The translations under genes and the position numbers were made by a program. A DNA stretch of 64,000 bases from Apricaphanius iberus (Eukaryota; Chordata; Actinopteri; Cyprinodontiformes; Aphaniidae), in NCBI GenBank assembly GCA_028564705.1, contig JAPXFQ010001662.1, positions 2,416,001 through 2,480,000 of the forward strand, written 5' to 3'. The notes beneath the pieces are model-generated. The model did no database searches. It saw only the letters and a list, made by a program, of their open reading frames with translations, and had not been told where the DNA came from. Positions 53,301 through 62,520 of the stretch are shown here, piece by piece; the first letter of the stretch is position 1, and every line of letters begins with the position of its first letter.

Positions 53301-56300
53301 GCAAATTTACAACTTTGACATCATAGTCTTCTCTTTTTTTTCTTGAACACATGTTAAATTAGTCTTAAAATTATGAGATTTCCAGTGGAAACGTCCTCAA
53401 ATCTTTTCTTCTTCATGGTTCCCAGTGATGCTCAGCTTGGCCAAGCAGGGAAAATATGAATAAAGAGCAAAAACTAAACAGAAACCAACATGAAGGATGA
53501 CTAAATTTAAATGTAAGAGTGTGACAAACATAAATAATTTTTTTTTAATTTTGTTTTGACAGAATTTTTTTTTTAATTAGCCCACGTTATACATTATTAA
53601 TTGTATTTTTATTTTTTTTACAGAAAGAAATCTTTTTGAAAGCGATGCTGCCGATGCTCGTTAATGTATTTCAGCCTGGTTAAATCTGCAGGGAGTCCAT
53701 TCTGTTGCACCCAAGGACACATTGCAGAGACCAGTTTACCCAGTAGGCATGTTTTTGAGCTGTGGGAGGAAACCATGCAGAACGACCCGGAAAGGCCAGG
53801 ATTCTAAGCCAGAACCAATGCTGCATTCCAGTTAACCCTTCCGAGTCGGAAAGTCGGAAATCTCGCAGTTGTCTCGCGTCATTTCACCGAGACACGCCCT
53901 AATTAGGTCGGAAATTTTGAGCTCCATCTCGGATCACTGATAGTAGACCGAGTAGAGCGAGCAGCTCGGAAACAAAGATGGCTGCCCTCGTAGTTGAGAT
54001 GTATTTTCTTTTTATTTGTACTATGTTGGTCATTTCAGTGTCGTTTTTAAATGCTTTTACACACTTGACTACATTTCCGCTTTAATCCGGCCACCAGTTC
54101 TTACATTGCACGGCTTTGTTGTACGTGCAATACAATGTAAAGCTTTGTTTCTCATACTGGTCTGCTTAAGATTCTATCTCGCTAAAAACAATAACAATGA
54201 CTAGCCGGCCACTTGACAGCTGCTGCCCTCAAAGCGTCCATGTTTTTTCCGACTGAGTGTAGTGAGACAAACTGGAACGCTTTAAGTCGCGAATTACGTC
54301 ACGTTCTCATGTACAGCAACTCGGACGCCCGAATATCTGAGACAAATGGAATGCAGCACAACTTCCCCACTGTGCTGCCTGCGATTAAAGGCAAAGTTGG
54401 GCTTTTTATTTTTACCTGCACATTATTTTTAGCATGCTTCGCATTCATTTACTCACCCAGACAAGTTTGGAGTCTCTTGGAGTCCTTCGGTAGACGTTTA
54501 TATCCAGTTAAGATCAGCGTATATCCATGTAACGGGAGTCGTGGGGGCGCCGACGTCCCGCCTCTAAATAAGGCTTTATCTGACACAAAACTCCTTCACT
54601 GAACCGATGTTTTGTTATTGGTAGCTACAACTATTCCCCTCTGAGGTCGAGGCGTCTGGGATGTGCCTCTTCGTTGTCTGCAGGAGTGTTTTGCAGGCTC
54701 AGAATTGAACTACACCATCACGCGATCTCAGTGACGTTGCTGCCGTCCGCCATGACAGTTGTAGTCTGAGCAGGGCTTTCACTCTGCTCTCTACGGCGGC
54801 AGACCTTGTTACTGCAAACACCAACATGGTTCATGGTGGTGTGTTTCCAAATTGCACAAACAAAATGACAAAGTGGACTAAGACCGTCGTAGAGGACAGA
54901 GTAAAAGTCCTGCTCAGACTACATAAGGTCACTGAAACGACAGCTTGTTGTATTAAAAGCCTGTAAATGACACCAGAACAACACAAAGAAGCACTTCAGA
55001 GACGCCCCAAACTCCGGGGGGAATATTAGTAGCTATCAATAACAAAACATCTGTTAAATTAAGGAGTTTTGTGGCAGATGATGCCCCCATTGACTCCCAT
55101 TATGTGGATACGCTCCTAAAGTGGCTCCAAACTTGTCTGGGTCAGTAAATGAAGGTAATAAATGCTAAAAATAAAGTTGAGCTTGAAAAAACTTCCCCTT
55201 TAAGCATCTAGCAGTCTTTACCTCTCAACAATCTGTGTTGAAATCTACAATGACCAGATTTTTTATCCCGATCAGCCTGACGTTTAGGCAGATCCATTTG
55301 AGGGGTTCCTCTCTACTGTCGCCACATGTTTGATAAGAGGAATAGATTACTAAAAAATAGACTTAGATTTTCCCCAAATGGCATTTTGTGATGAACCGAT
55401 TGCGATCGTACTGGATTATAATCTTTGATCTGGCAAAAATCTCTGGCCTGAAACTAATAAAAACATGAATTATGTTTCTTTTACAGTGAAGCTGATTTCT
55501 AAATACTTAAAGCCCACAACTAAGTAGGTTTTGCAAATATTTTTTTTCAATTTAGTCACTTTTCTATTTAGAAATCCAAATGTAAACTCAAGTTGTCGAT
55601 CATTATTTGTATTACTTTATGACTGGAGTCGACAGATTGTAAACTGGTTGTGTCCTAGTCAGAAATGCAGATATTTGTCTCTCTGTACGTTTGCAGACCA
55701 GTCGGTCTGGGACACTCACAGTACGTGTCGTCCTGATCTTCCCACCCGGGGTAAAACTGCGCAGCGGGGTCGTGCTCCATCTGCAGCTCCCGCTCCGCAT
55801 CCTCCTCCTGCTCCCCGAGGTGGCGGCTCTCCTCGGGGAGCTCCTTGGTGGTCGGACACACGATCGTGACATGCGGGGTGAAACCCATGGAAGGTTTCTC
55901 GGACATCCACTCCTTATCCTCTTCCTCTTCCTCGTCGTCGTCCTCGTCGTCTGCGAGAGACCCGCCGTCCCCTTTGTCGCTCCTCTGCAGCTCGATCTCG
56001 TCGTCCCTCCACCTCTCCCCCTCAGGCATGCTCTCCCTCCATTTGGCTTTCCTCCTCAAGTCGTCTTCCCCTTGGCTTCGCTCCTCCGACAGGTCCTGAC
56101 TCCCTCCCTGGCTGATCCCGGTGTCCCTCTCCTCGGGCCCCGAGACACTGTCCTCCTGGTTCAACAGCAGCTTCTTGTCTTTGTCCCCAGGCCAGGGTAA
56201 AGTGGCCGGCTCCAAATGAGCAGATCTTGTCATTTCCTCCTCCTCTTCCTCTTCATCCTCATCCGTTCTCCCGTTCATCTCCTCTGCGCTGCTGTGATCA

Positions 56301-56407
56301 TCTTGTGGCTTTTGACCTTCTGCCGTTTTGGGTTTCGCATTGGAACCATCCGCCGGGAAAGCCGCCACATCATTCAAATCCACGACTAAACCATCTTGGC
56401 CAGCCAT
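50166..56407 (-). CDS. tmem79: Transmembrane protein 79 (mattrin), whole coding span
   Basis: Four exons read on the - strand: 56407-55720, 52974-52780, 52693-52471, 50358-50166. Phases join to 1299 nt, 432 residues plus TAA. Residues 1-230 are hydrophilic and acidic (Glu/Asp runs near 55 and 165-175). About five membrane spans follow, near 242-263, 278-303, 332-351, 355-380 and 386-407. Family signatures are RVLYTLRC, FAIVPIVLG, LIYWL and IRGFGFGFSFFPIL, matching SFRGFGYGLTFLPL of mammalian TMEM79. TMEM79 is MAPEG-like; in mammals it is needed for skin barrier lamellar granules and also promotes Frizzled degradation. Human protein is 394 residues; the extra length is in the acidic region. 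Which fish duplicate is unknown. Convergent with mef2d. Confidence 0.92.
50509..50905. repeat. GGAT/GGTT-rich minisatellite
   Basis: Loose tandem words ggatggatgg, ttggttggat and agatggtt on the + strand, with T runs between units. Open frames on the - strand rich in Asn, His, Pro, Gln come from the repeat and are not genes. Confidence 0.85.
51810..52130 (+). pseudogene. Non-LTR reverse transcriptase fragment
   Basis: Frames joined by shifts give SLVLIAGSKS, then VRVELRL, then MFLTTFTDTI and RRRESLLFADDRVLLASTER. FADD is the RT catalytic motif and the order matches the palm of fish LINE reverse transcriptases. Frameshifted and short; inside a tmem79 intron on the opposite strand. Confidence 0.65.
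52471..52693 (-). CDS. tmem79: tmem79 coding exon 3 (membrane spans 3-4)
   Basis: Acceptor tgcgcag, then LLVQGVARLRSRTVTPL, EVMVHRHYVNESLSLFLFYF (span 3), LQLAVMATYISQDLVKLVPL and LTIIFVFGR. Donor gttagt at 52470. VHRHYVNES parallels IHRRYVAQS of mammalian TMEM79. Confidence 0.93.
52780..52974 (-). CDS. tmem79: tmem79 coding exon 2 (membrane spans 1-2)
   Basis: Acceptor cctcag, then VCEELCTEKLRLVLATVAAA and LLFPLLVWGGYALLPFDSPQ (span 1), RVLYTLRCSFFAIVPIVLG (span 2). Donor gtgagg at 52779. 195 nt, phase 1 on both sides. WGGYALLPFD and YTLRC are recognisable TMEM79 motifs. Confidence 0.93.
53700..53815. repeat. Fish interspersed repeat fragment
   Basis: gctgtgggaggaaaccatgc followed by gaaaggccaggattctaagc parallels a widespread fish retroelement-derived sequence. 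Related to 19228-19296. Confidence 0.45.
53816..54361. mobile_element. TIR MITE with 3-bp CAA flanks
   Basis: Element 53819-54358 starts TGCTGCATTCCAGTT and ends, inverted, TGCTGCATTCCATTT. Sub-terminal cgagtcgga / ccgagttgc parts also mirror. Flanked by CAA at 53816-53818 and 54359-54361. A 3-bp duplication suggests PIF/Harbinger, but the usual TWA target is missing. Non-coding. Confidence 0.55.
54385..55203. mobile_element. Kolobok/T2-like element, copy C
   Basis: Element 54389-55199 between TTAA at 54385-54388 and 55200-55203. Right end inverted reads AGGGGAAGTTTTTT; left is AGGCAAAGTTGGG. Arms share tttactcacccagacaagt with an inverted partner at 55131-55149. A THAP relic starts at 54826 (MVHGGVFPNCTNKMTKW). 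TTAA plus AGGRR start is the hallmark of T2/Kolobok MITEs described in Xenopus. Confidence 0.75.
55720..56407 (-). CDS. tmem79: tmem79 coding exon 1 (acidic N-terminal region)
   Basis: ATG at 56407-56405 starts MAGQDGLVVDLNDVAAF; the frame stays open five codons further up but has no ATG there. Encodes 229 residues rich in Glu, Asp, Ser, including DEDEEEEEEE and DDEDDDEEEEEDK. Ends DDTY with donor gtgagt at 55719. A ctttcag just before the ATG may be a splice acceptor. Confidence 0.9.
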
Positions 56408-57400
56408 TCTGAAAGTCCCCAATTTAATTTATTAACTTTTTTAGCCAATATCCGGATGAACTGACAAGATCCTCGCCGTTTCTAACTACTTCTCCTGCTC
56501 AAGGAAGACATTTTCAGACGCAGCAATCATGGAAATTTCCCTGTGGAGAAAAGAACAACATGCCGTTTTACTCTTAACAATACAACCAAAGTTCAGTGTG
56601 TTTATTATGGGTGTGTGTCTCTACAGGGCTAATAATCCCGCCCCCACACAGGACAATCCAGTTTAAATAGAAGCTTTCACTCTCTGCAGTTTTGATTTAG
56701 GAGGCAGGGAAAAGCTTTTTACGACACAGAGACTTCAGAAAGTCACTGCATTTGTGCAAAATTACAATAAACAACTCAGAGAAATTAAGAAAAAGGCTAA
56801 ATTGCATCTTAATATGAACTTATGTTTACCTCCAATCATTTGGGGTTGCTTCACAGCATTTTTAATTAGACGTTTATAAAGATAATAAAGCATACAGTTT
56901 CGTAAATGTTCTAAATAGTCGGTTTTGACAATGAAAGTGTCTGTAATGGACACAATTTACATTCTTCAGCCTTAAACCTTTAAGTAAACACGCTGTTTTT
57001 CGTTTAAGACGTAAGAAAGAGATAAAATACTTCTCGTTTATAGCAACTTGCGGTGGTGAGATAAGTTTTCCTTCTTCTAAGCGACCTGTATTTAACGCGG
57101 CTCAAAGGCCCAGCTGTTGAGCAATGAAGGAATGTAGTTTCAGCTCAACTCGTTCAGAAACTCAGCAGCGACGACTTTAAACAAAAACATGTAAGCAAAA
57201 TATGAAACCTGAACGGTGCACACACCTGCTTTTAGTAGATTCACGTCGCCATTGTGAACCGTCGCAAGGTTTTATTGTGGTGTTGGGAGTCCAACGTTGA
57301 AGCTAAAAAGTTACCTGCCAGGTGAGAGGAAGTTGTCATGATGTCATGTTTGAAGGGAGAGGAAGAGAAGAAGACATATCACTCCGCTGGATATACCGCG
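56408..57400 (-). promoter_or_regulatory. tmem79 5' region and likely non-coding exon 1
   Basis: On the - strand, tggcag|gtaact gives a good donor with the exon ending at 57315, so an untranslated first exon probably lies at about 57316-57400 and splices to the acceptor ctttcag just before the ATG at 56407. The rest (56420-57310) would be the intron. No TATA box was placed. Inferred from splice words only. Confidence 0.35.
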
Positions 57401-57479
57401 TCACAAAACAAACAAGCAGATAGAGAAGAAGAAGAACATGAAATTCCGTCCAGTTTGAGAAAAACATTCAGTTAAAATA

Positions 57480-57620
57480 AGGCGAGTTTATTTGTAGAAC
57501 AATATTCATACACAAGGCAATTCAAAGTGCTTCACAGTTGCGTAAATTAAGAAAACAGATAAATAGAAAAAAAACATTACAAAATAATTAATTACAATAA
57601 AAAGCAAGAGTGCAGATAAA
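57480..57620 (-). mobile_element. LINE 3' tail fragment
   Basis: caaggcaattcaaagtgctt and gcgagtttatttgtagaac on the + strand are the inverse of a common fish L2-like 3' end. No coding part nearby. Confidence 0.5.
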
Positions 57621-58431
57621 ATGTGCTTGTTTTACTGGAAAGATAATGTTGTTTTATTCCCATTAAAAACCCGTAAAGACTTGGCACCACAGCATCGTAT
57701 AAAAAGAATTAAATTAATCCTGAACTTGAACAGAGAATGGTTCCTGATTTATGGGAGGAGTTCGAGAATAAACTGAGTTTTATTTTAATCCAAGGGTATT
57801 GTATTTATTGTCAATTATTGCAGAGTTGGTCCTCCATAAAGGTGGAGCTAGCTGAGAATAAAAAAAAAGTCTGGTTTCAACTGAACTGAACCGAAAGCTC
57901 AAAATGACTTTAGAACCATTCCCGTCAGAATATCATACCTTAAATTAAGTTATCGATCTCGACAAAAACCGAAGACAATTCCACACCGATCACAGATATA
58001 TGATTAACTTGCTAATCTTAAAGGTTAAATTTCATATTCACAAATCCAAATGTTTAGGAAGACATCCCTCATTTTATGTACACTCCTATGAGTCTGTGCA
58101 ATATCTTAATTTAGTTAAGAAATCTACTAACCCTTAAGCTATAAAAACTATAATTGTATGTGAAAATTGAAGATCCTTCAGTCACTTTACTCTTTGGCTT
58201 AATTAGATTAACTTCTCCCCCTAATGTATTTGTATGTTCTAGCTAATATTTGTTTCTTGTACATAATTTCTGTAAAGACAACACCATTAATGTAATAGCC
58301 TGCAGTTTAGTTTATTGTACGAATCTTTCAAAAACAACAAAAGTTTAGTTATCTAACCAATTTTAACCAACCCAAAAGTTTTATGTTCTAAACTTGATGC
58401 CTAAACGTACAGTACAGACTAAACATCATGA
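57621..58431. other. Unassigned AT-rich stretch
   Basis: No gene or repeat family recognised. Confidence 0.4.
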
Positions 58432-58711
58432 CTTCTCATTCAATGAGTTTCCCTTATTTTCATGACTACATTGTAGAATCTCAATTAAGGGCATCAAAAC
58501 TATAAATAAACTCATAATGTTTGGAATTACTTTACATACTTAAGAGGGTGAAAAAGGGTGAAATAACTGGATACATGTTTTATATTTTAGATTCCTCAAA
58601 GTAGCTTCCTCAAGTAGATTCCTCAAGTGCCTTCAGTGAGAATCTACAATGTAAATAGTCATGAAAATAAAGAAAACGCACTGAATGAGGTGTGTCCAAA
58701 CTTCTGGCCTG

Positions 58712-58712
<1 letters not shown>
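58432..58712. mobile_element. Tc1-derived foldback MITE
   Basis: Arms mirror each other: attgtagaatctcaattaag with its inverse near gtgagaatctacaatgtaaa, and catcaaaact near the left. Right end ggtgtgtccaaacttctggcctg matches a widespread fish mariner/Tc1-type terminal sequence. It abuts the TA run at 58715, a plausible TA target. Confidence 0.55.

Positions 58713-58714
<2 letters not shown>

Positions 58715-58750
<36 letters not shown>
58715..58750. repeat. (TA)n microsatellite
   Basis: About 18 TA units following gtatg, directly after the MITE end. Confidence 0.95.
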
Positions 58751-58752
<2 letters not shown>

Positions 58753-58816
58753 TCATTAACCAAAGGTAGGTCATTCTGATGGGTATGCCCAGAAGACCTT
58801 ACCAAAAATGTTATTA

Positions 58817-59364
58817 GGCAAGGCAATTTTATTTGTGTAGCACACTTTCAAGGTGCTTTACATGATTCAGTGGTAAGGAAGCAGAATACTTGATAAAAAT
58901 ATGAAAATTAAAACAGATAATCACTAAAAGAAACGAATTTAGTAGTTGAACCATAAAATAAAATTTATGTGAATCAATTAATGAAAAGTAAATGTAAATT
59001 AAAAACAGATGAAGCACAACCAGTTAAAAGAAAAAAAAGTTTAAAAAAATCAAACCATGAGAATCAAAGAGAGATTTAAAAAAAACACAATTTAGGGCTC
59101 AAAGACAGCTCTGAATAGTAGAGTGTGAATCTTTGATTTAAAGGAGCCTAACAATTCAGCATTTTTGCATTCTTCTGGAAGTTTGTTCCAGATTTGTGGA
59201 GCATAGAAGGTGAAAGCTGCCTCTCCCTGTTTAGTTCTAATTCTAAAGATGTTTAGTAAACTAGAGTTGGAGGACCTGAGTGGTCTGCTGGGTTGGTATA
59301 GTGATGGGTAAAATCTTTTTGGTGTCCTCAACTCACCTGTGTATAATGTTATAATGTTCTGCAA
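58817..59364 (-). mobile_element. L2-like LINE, 3' half
   Basis: On the - strand, 59364-59092 encodes the end of a reverse transcriptase ORF: LYQPSRPLRSSNSSLLNIF, APQIWNKLPEECKNAELLG, SFKSKIHTLLF. Then comes a 3'UTR ending caaataaaattgccttgcct at 58817. Motifs match the C-terminus of fish L2-clade LINEs. It continues the fragment at 61600-61868, from which it is split by later insertions. Confidence 0.75.
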
Positions 59365-59885
59365 TGTTATGAGAGCACCACAATATTATCCTCTGCTTGC
59401 TGTATAATGATAAACATTCACACGGGGAAGGAGTTTGGGTATCTCTGGCTTGACAGCTCCCATGAAACCACTGCTCTATCTGGTTTCGAGGAGTTTTCGA
59501 AACCGAGCAGACTGATAAGCGGGGGGAGGGAGGCCTGAGGGTGAGACTTGGCCCGTCTCATCCTTCACGCTTCTCTTTCCTATAATTACAGTGGGAGCTG
59601 ACCAGCTGATGAGACTCTGCCGTGGGATTTGTGCACGATCGCCTGGCCGCATTAAGTTAACAGGTCTGACCGAGAGGAGGTGACTGGCTCTCGACTCTTA
59701 AGTGTCAAAGCTGAGATGCTGTGATGAAAACTTAATGCCTGTTTGAGTTGCATTGCTTTACTGCTGTATTTGTGTGGGGAATAGAGAAGGACACCTTATT
59801 CTAGGATAAATCAGTGTCTTTGTTTGATGAAGTATTGCTTTGCTTTTGCTGAACTGCATCTGTGTGGCAGAATAAAGATGACACA

Positions 59886-61507
59886 TACACTACCGTTCAA
59901 AAGTTTGGGGTCACCCAAACAATTTTGTGTTTTCCATGAAAAGTCACACTTATTCACCACCATACGTTGTGAAATGAATAAAAAATAGAGTCAAGACACT
60001 GACAAGGTTAGAAATAATGATTTTTATTTGAAATAAGATTGTTTTTACATCAAACTTTGCTTTCATCAAAGAATCCTCCATTTGCAGCAATTACAGCATT
60101 GCAGACCTTTGGCATTCTAGCTGTTAATTTGTTGAGGTAATCTGGAGAAATTGCACCCCACGCTTCTAGAAGCAGCTCCCACAATTTGGATTGGTTGGAT
60201 GGGCACTTCTTGCGTACCATACGGTCAAGCTGCTCCCACAACAGCTCAACGGGGTTCAAATCTGGTGACTGCGCTGGCCACTCCATTACCGATAGAATAC
60301 CAGCTGCCTGCTTCTTCTCTAAATAGTTCTTGCACAATTTCGAGGTGTGTTTTGGGTCATTGTCCTGTTGTAGGATGAAATTGGCTCCAATCAAGCGCTG
60401 TCCACTGGGTATGGCATGGCGTTGCAAAATGGAGTGATAGCCTTCCTTATTCAGAATCCCTTTTACCCTGTACAAATCTCCCACCTTACCAGCACCAAAG
60501 CAACCCCAGACCATCACATTACCTCCACCATGCTTAACAGATGGCGTCAGGCATTCTTCCAGCATCTTTTCAGTTGTTCTGCGTCTCACAAACGTTCTTC
60601 TTTGTGATCCAAACACCTCAAACTTGGATTCATCCGTCCACAGCACTTTTTTCCAGTCTTCCTCTGTCCAATGTCTGTGTTCTTTTGCCCATCTTAATCT
60701 TTTTCTTTTATTGGCCAGTCTCAGATATGGCTTTTTCTTTGCCACTCTGCCCTGAAGCCCAGAATCCCGCAGCCGCCTCTTCACTGTAGATGTTGACACT
60801 GGTGTTTTGCGGGTACTATTTAATGAAGATGCCAGTTGGGGACCTGTGAGGCGTCTGTTTCTCAAACTAGAGACTCTAATGTACTTATCTTCTTGCTCAG
60901 TTGTGCAACGCGGCCTCCCACTTCTTTTTCTACTCTGGTTAGAGCCTGTTTGTGCTGTCCTCTGAAGGGAGTAGTACACACCGTTGTAGGAAATCTTCAA
61001 TTTCTTAGCAATTTCTCGCATGGAATAGCCTTCATTTCTAAGAACAAGAATAGACTGTCGAGTTTCAGATGAAAGTTCTCTTTTTCTGGCCATTTTGAGC
61101 GTTTAATTGACCCCACAAATGTGATGCTCCAGAAACTCAATCTGCTCAAAGGAAGGTCAGTTTTGTAGCTTCTGTACCGAGCTAAACTGTTTTCAGATGT
61201 GTGAACATGATTGCACAAGGGTTTTCTAATCATCAATTAGCCTTCTGAGCCAATGAGCAAACACATTGTACCATTAGAACACTGGAGTGATAGTTGCTGG
61301 AAATGGGCCTCTATACACCTATGTAGATATTGCACCAAAAACCAGACATTTGCAGCTAGAATAGTCATTTACCACATTAACAATGTATAGCGTGTGTTTC
61401 TTTAAAGTTAAGACTAGTTTAAAGTTATCTTCATTGAAAAGTACAGTGCTTTTCCTTCAAAAATAAGGACATTTCTATGTGACCCCAAACTTTTGAACGG
61501 TAGTGTA
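59886..61507 (-). mobile_element. Intact Tc1/mariner element, DD38E (Intruder-like)
   Basis: Element 59888-61505 (1618 bp), TA at 59886-59887 and 61506-61507. Perfect 27-bp inverted repeats at 59888-59914 and 61479-61505, starting CACTACCGTTCAAAAG. A single uninterrupted transposase frame runs on the - strand. Intact ends and frame point to recent arrival. Confidence 0.9.
60050..61093 (-). CDS. Tc1/mariner transposase, DD38E
   Basis: 347 residues, MARKRELSSETRQ start in a good context (aaaATGG), TGA stop at 60050. Residues 10-45 and about 80-115 form the two helix-turn-helix parts of a paired-like DNA-binding region; SGRPR at 58-62 is the GRPR-like hook; basic KKK/RLANKRKRLR around 119-134 suits a nuclear signal. 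Catalytic Asp154 (WTDESKF), Asp244 (QQDNDPKHTS) and Glu283 (DLNPVELLW). There are 38 residues between Asp244 and Glu283, not the 34 of standard Tc1, which fits the DD38E Intruder family. The Gly-rich KHGGGNVMVWGCF box is present. No stop or frameshift, so it could be active. Confidence 0.93.
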   Translation of the reverse strand: MARKRELSSETRQSILVLRNEGYSMREIAKKLKISYNGVYYSLQRTAQTGSNQSRKRSGRPRCTTEQEDKYIRVSSLRNRRLTGPQLASSLNSTRKTPVSTSTVKRRLRDSGLQGRVAKKKPYLRLANKRKRLRWAKEHRHWTEEDWKKVLWTDESKFEVFGSQRRTFVRRRTTEKMLEECLTPSVKHGGGNVMVWGCFGAGKVGDLYRVKGILNKEGYHSILQRHAIPSGQRLIGANFILQQDNDPKHTSKLCKNYLEKKQAAGILSVMEWPAQSPDLNPVELLWEQLDRMVRKKCPSNQSKLWELLLEAWGAISPDYLNKLTARMPKVCNAVIAANGGFFDESKV

Positions 61508-61599
61508 TATTCTAGCACAATAAGCAGTCTGGTGTCCTTTCTTTCTTCTTTTTATATTGTGTGTGCCGATCCACTAAGATCCTGGGTAAAAATTTCACA

Positions 61600-61868
61600 A
61601 AACATTTAGTGACAACAGATCTCCAACATACTTTGGTGCTAAACCATTCATTGATTTATAAACTAGTAGGAGTAGTTTAAAGTCTATTATTTGCACTACA
61701 GGGAGCCAGTGTAAGGACTTTAGACATGTGGTGATGTGTTCTACTTTCATGGTTCTAGTGAGAACACAGGCAGCGGCATTCTGGATCAGCTGTAGCTGTC
61801 TGATTGACTTTTTAGGTAGGCCTGTGAGGACGCTGTTGCAGTAATCAAACCGACTAAAGATGAACGCA
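61600..61868 (-). mobile_element. L2-like LINE, upstream part
   Basis: On the - strand encodes HAFIFSRFDYCNSVLTGLPK, IRQLQLIQNAAACVLTRTMK, ITTCLKSLHWLPVVQIIDFK and YKSMNGLAPKYVGDLL, the classic thumb/C-terminal blocks of L2-clade reverse transcriptases. 5' end is cut at about 61868 where another repeat begins. Together with 58817-59364 it makes one truncated LINE. Confidence 0.8.
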
Positions 61869-62520
61869 TGGTATACTAAAATATGCAAGTATACTAATTT
61901 TAAACTAAAAGTAAGAAAGTATACTTTCAGTTTACTCCTAATGTACACATTTGGAGAGATACGTAGAAAAGTTTACATTATTTGCTTTTACTAAAAATAT
62001 ACGTAAAGTCTAAGTATACTTAGCTCATACTTATATTTAAAGTTTTGACTGATATATTTAAGTGGTAGTGCATTAATAGTACATTTTATTTCAATCAGTT
62101 TTCTTTACGCTGCGGTGACGAGGTTAGAATCTGAGGTTACATTTAATGCAAATCTTTGGATCCAAATAAAATACCTGAATCTATTTTTGCCACGTTTTTT
62201 TTACTTAGCATTAAACATGCAGAAGACATATAACTAGAATGTGTATGTAGTACTAACAGCAGCTTCACATCAGTACACTTCACAATTTTTGTAAACTTAA
62301 ATGGTCACTAGAACTTTACTGGTAGTAAACTAACAGTATCTAGAAGATTACTTTTAGTATGCATAAATAATATACATAACGTGTAAGTACATTACATACA
62401 AGTAAACTAAAAGCACACCTGAAACATAGATTTAAGTGTACTTCAAAGTGTACTTTTTTAAGCTTAAACGTGGGCCAATTTAGCAAAAAGAAGTATACTT
62501 GTTAGTAATATGCAAGTGTG
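61869..62520. repeat. aagtatact-rich repeat block
   Basis: Many copies of agtatactt, gtactttt and agtaaact; near-inverted ends ctaaaatatgcaagtatact at 61877 and aagtatacttgttagtaata then tgcaag at 62490-62514. Probably a decayed MITE that cut the LINE. Class not assigned. Confidence 0.45.

Larger units (their letters stand above)
52975..55719 (-). other. tmem79 intron 1 (between coding exons 1 and 2)
   Basis: Contains two TIR elements back to back (53819-54358 and 54389-55199), a short fragment of a common fish repeat at 53700-53815, and T-rich unassigned DNA at 53110-53690 and 55200-55640. Confidence 0.6.
59365..61600 (+). mobile_element. LTR-like insertion inside the LINE, host of the Tc1 element
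   Basis: DNA that splits the LINE. Without the Tc1 element it is about 620 bp, starts TGTTATGAGAGCACCACAAT, has AATAAA at 59871-59876 and ends near aaatttca/aaaaca. This shape fits a solo LTR on the + strand. No clean target duplication or internal coding region was seen, so the LTR call is tentative. Confidence 0.35.

Noticed and set aside
55691..56200. 169-codon + strand frame
   Set aside because: Antisense of the tmem79 acidic exon; the Leu/Ser-rich reading is a mirror of Glu/Asp codons.
56408..56422. Five-residue N-terminal extension of TMEM79
   Set aside because: Would need a TTG start; the first ATG is at 56407.
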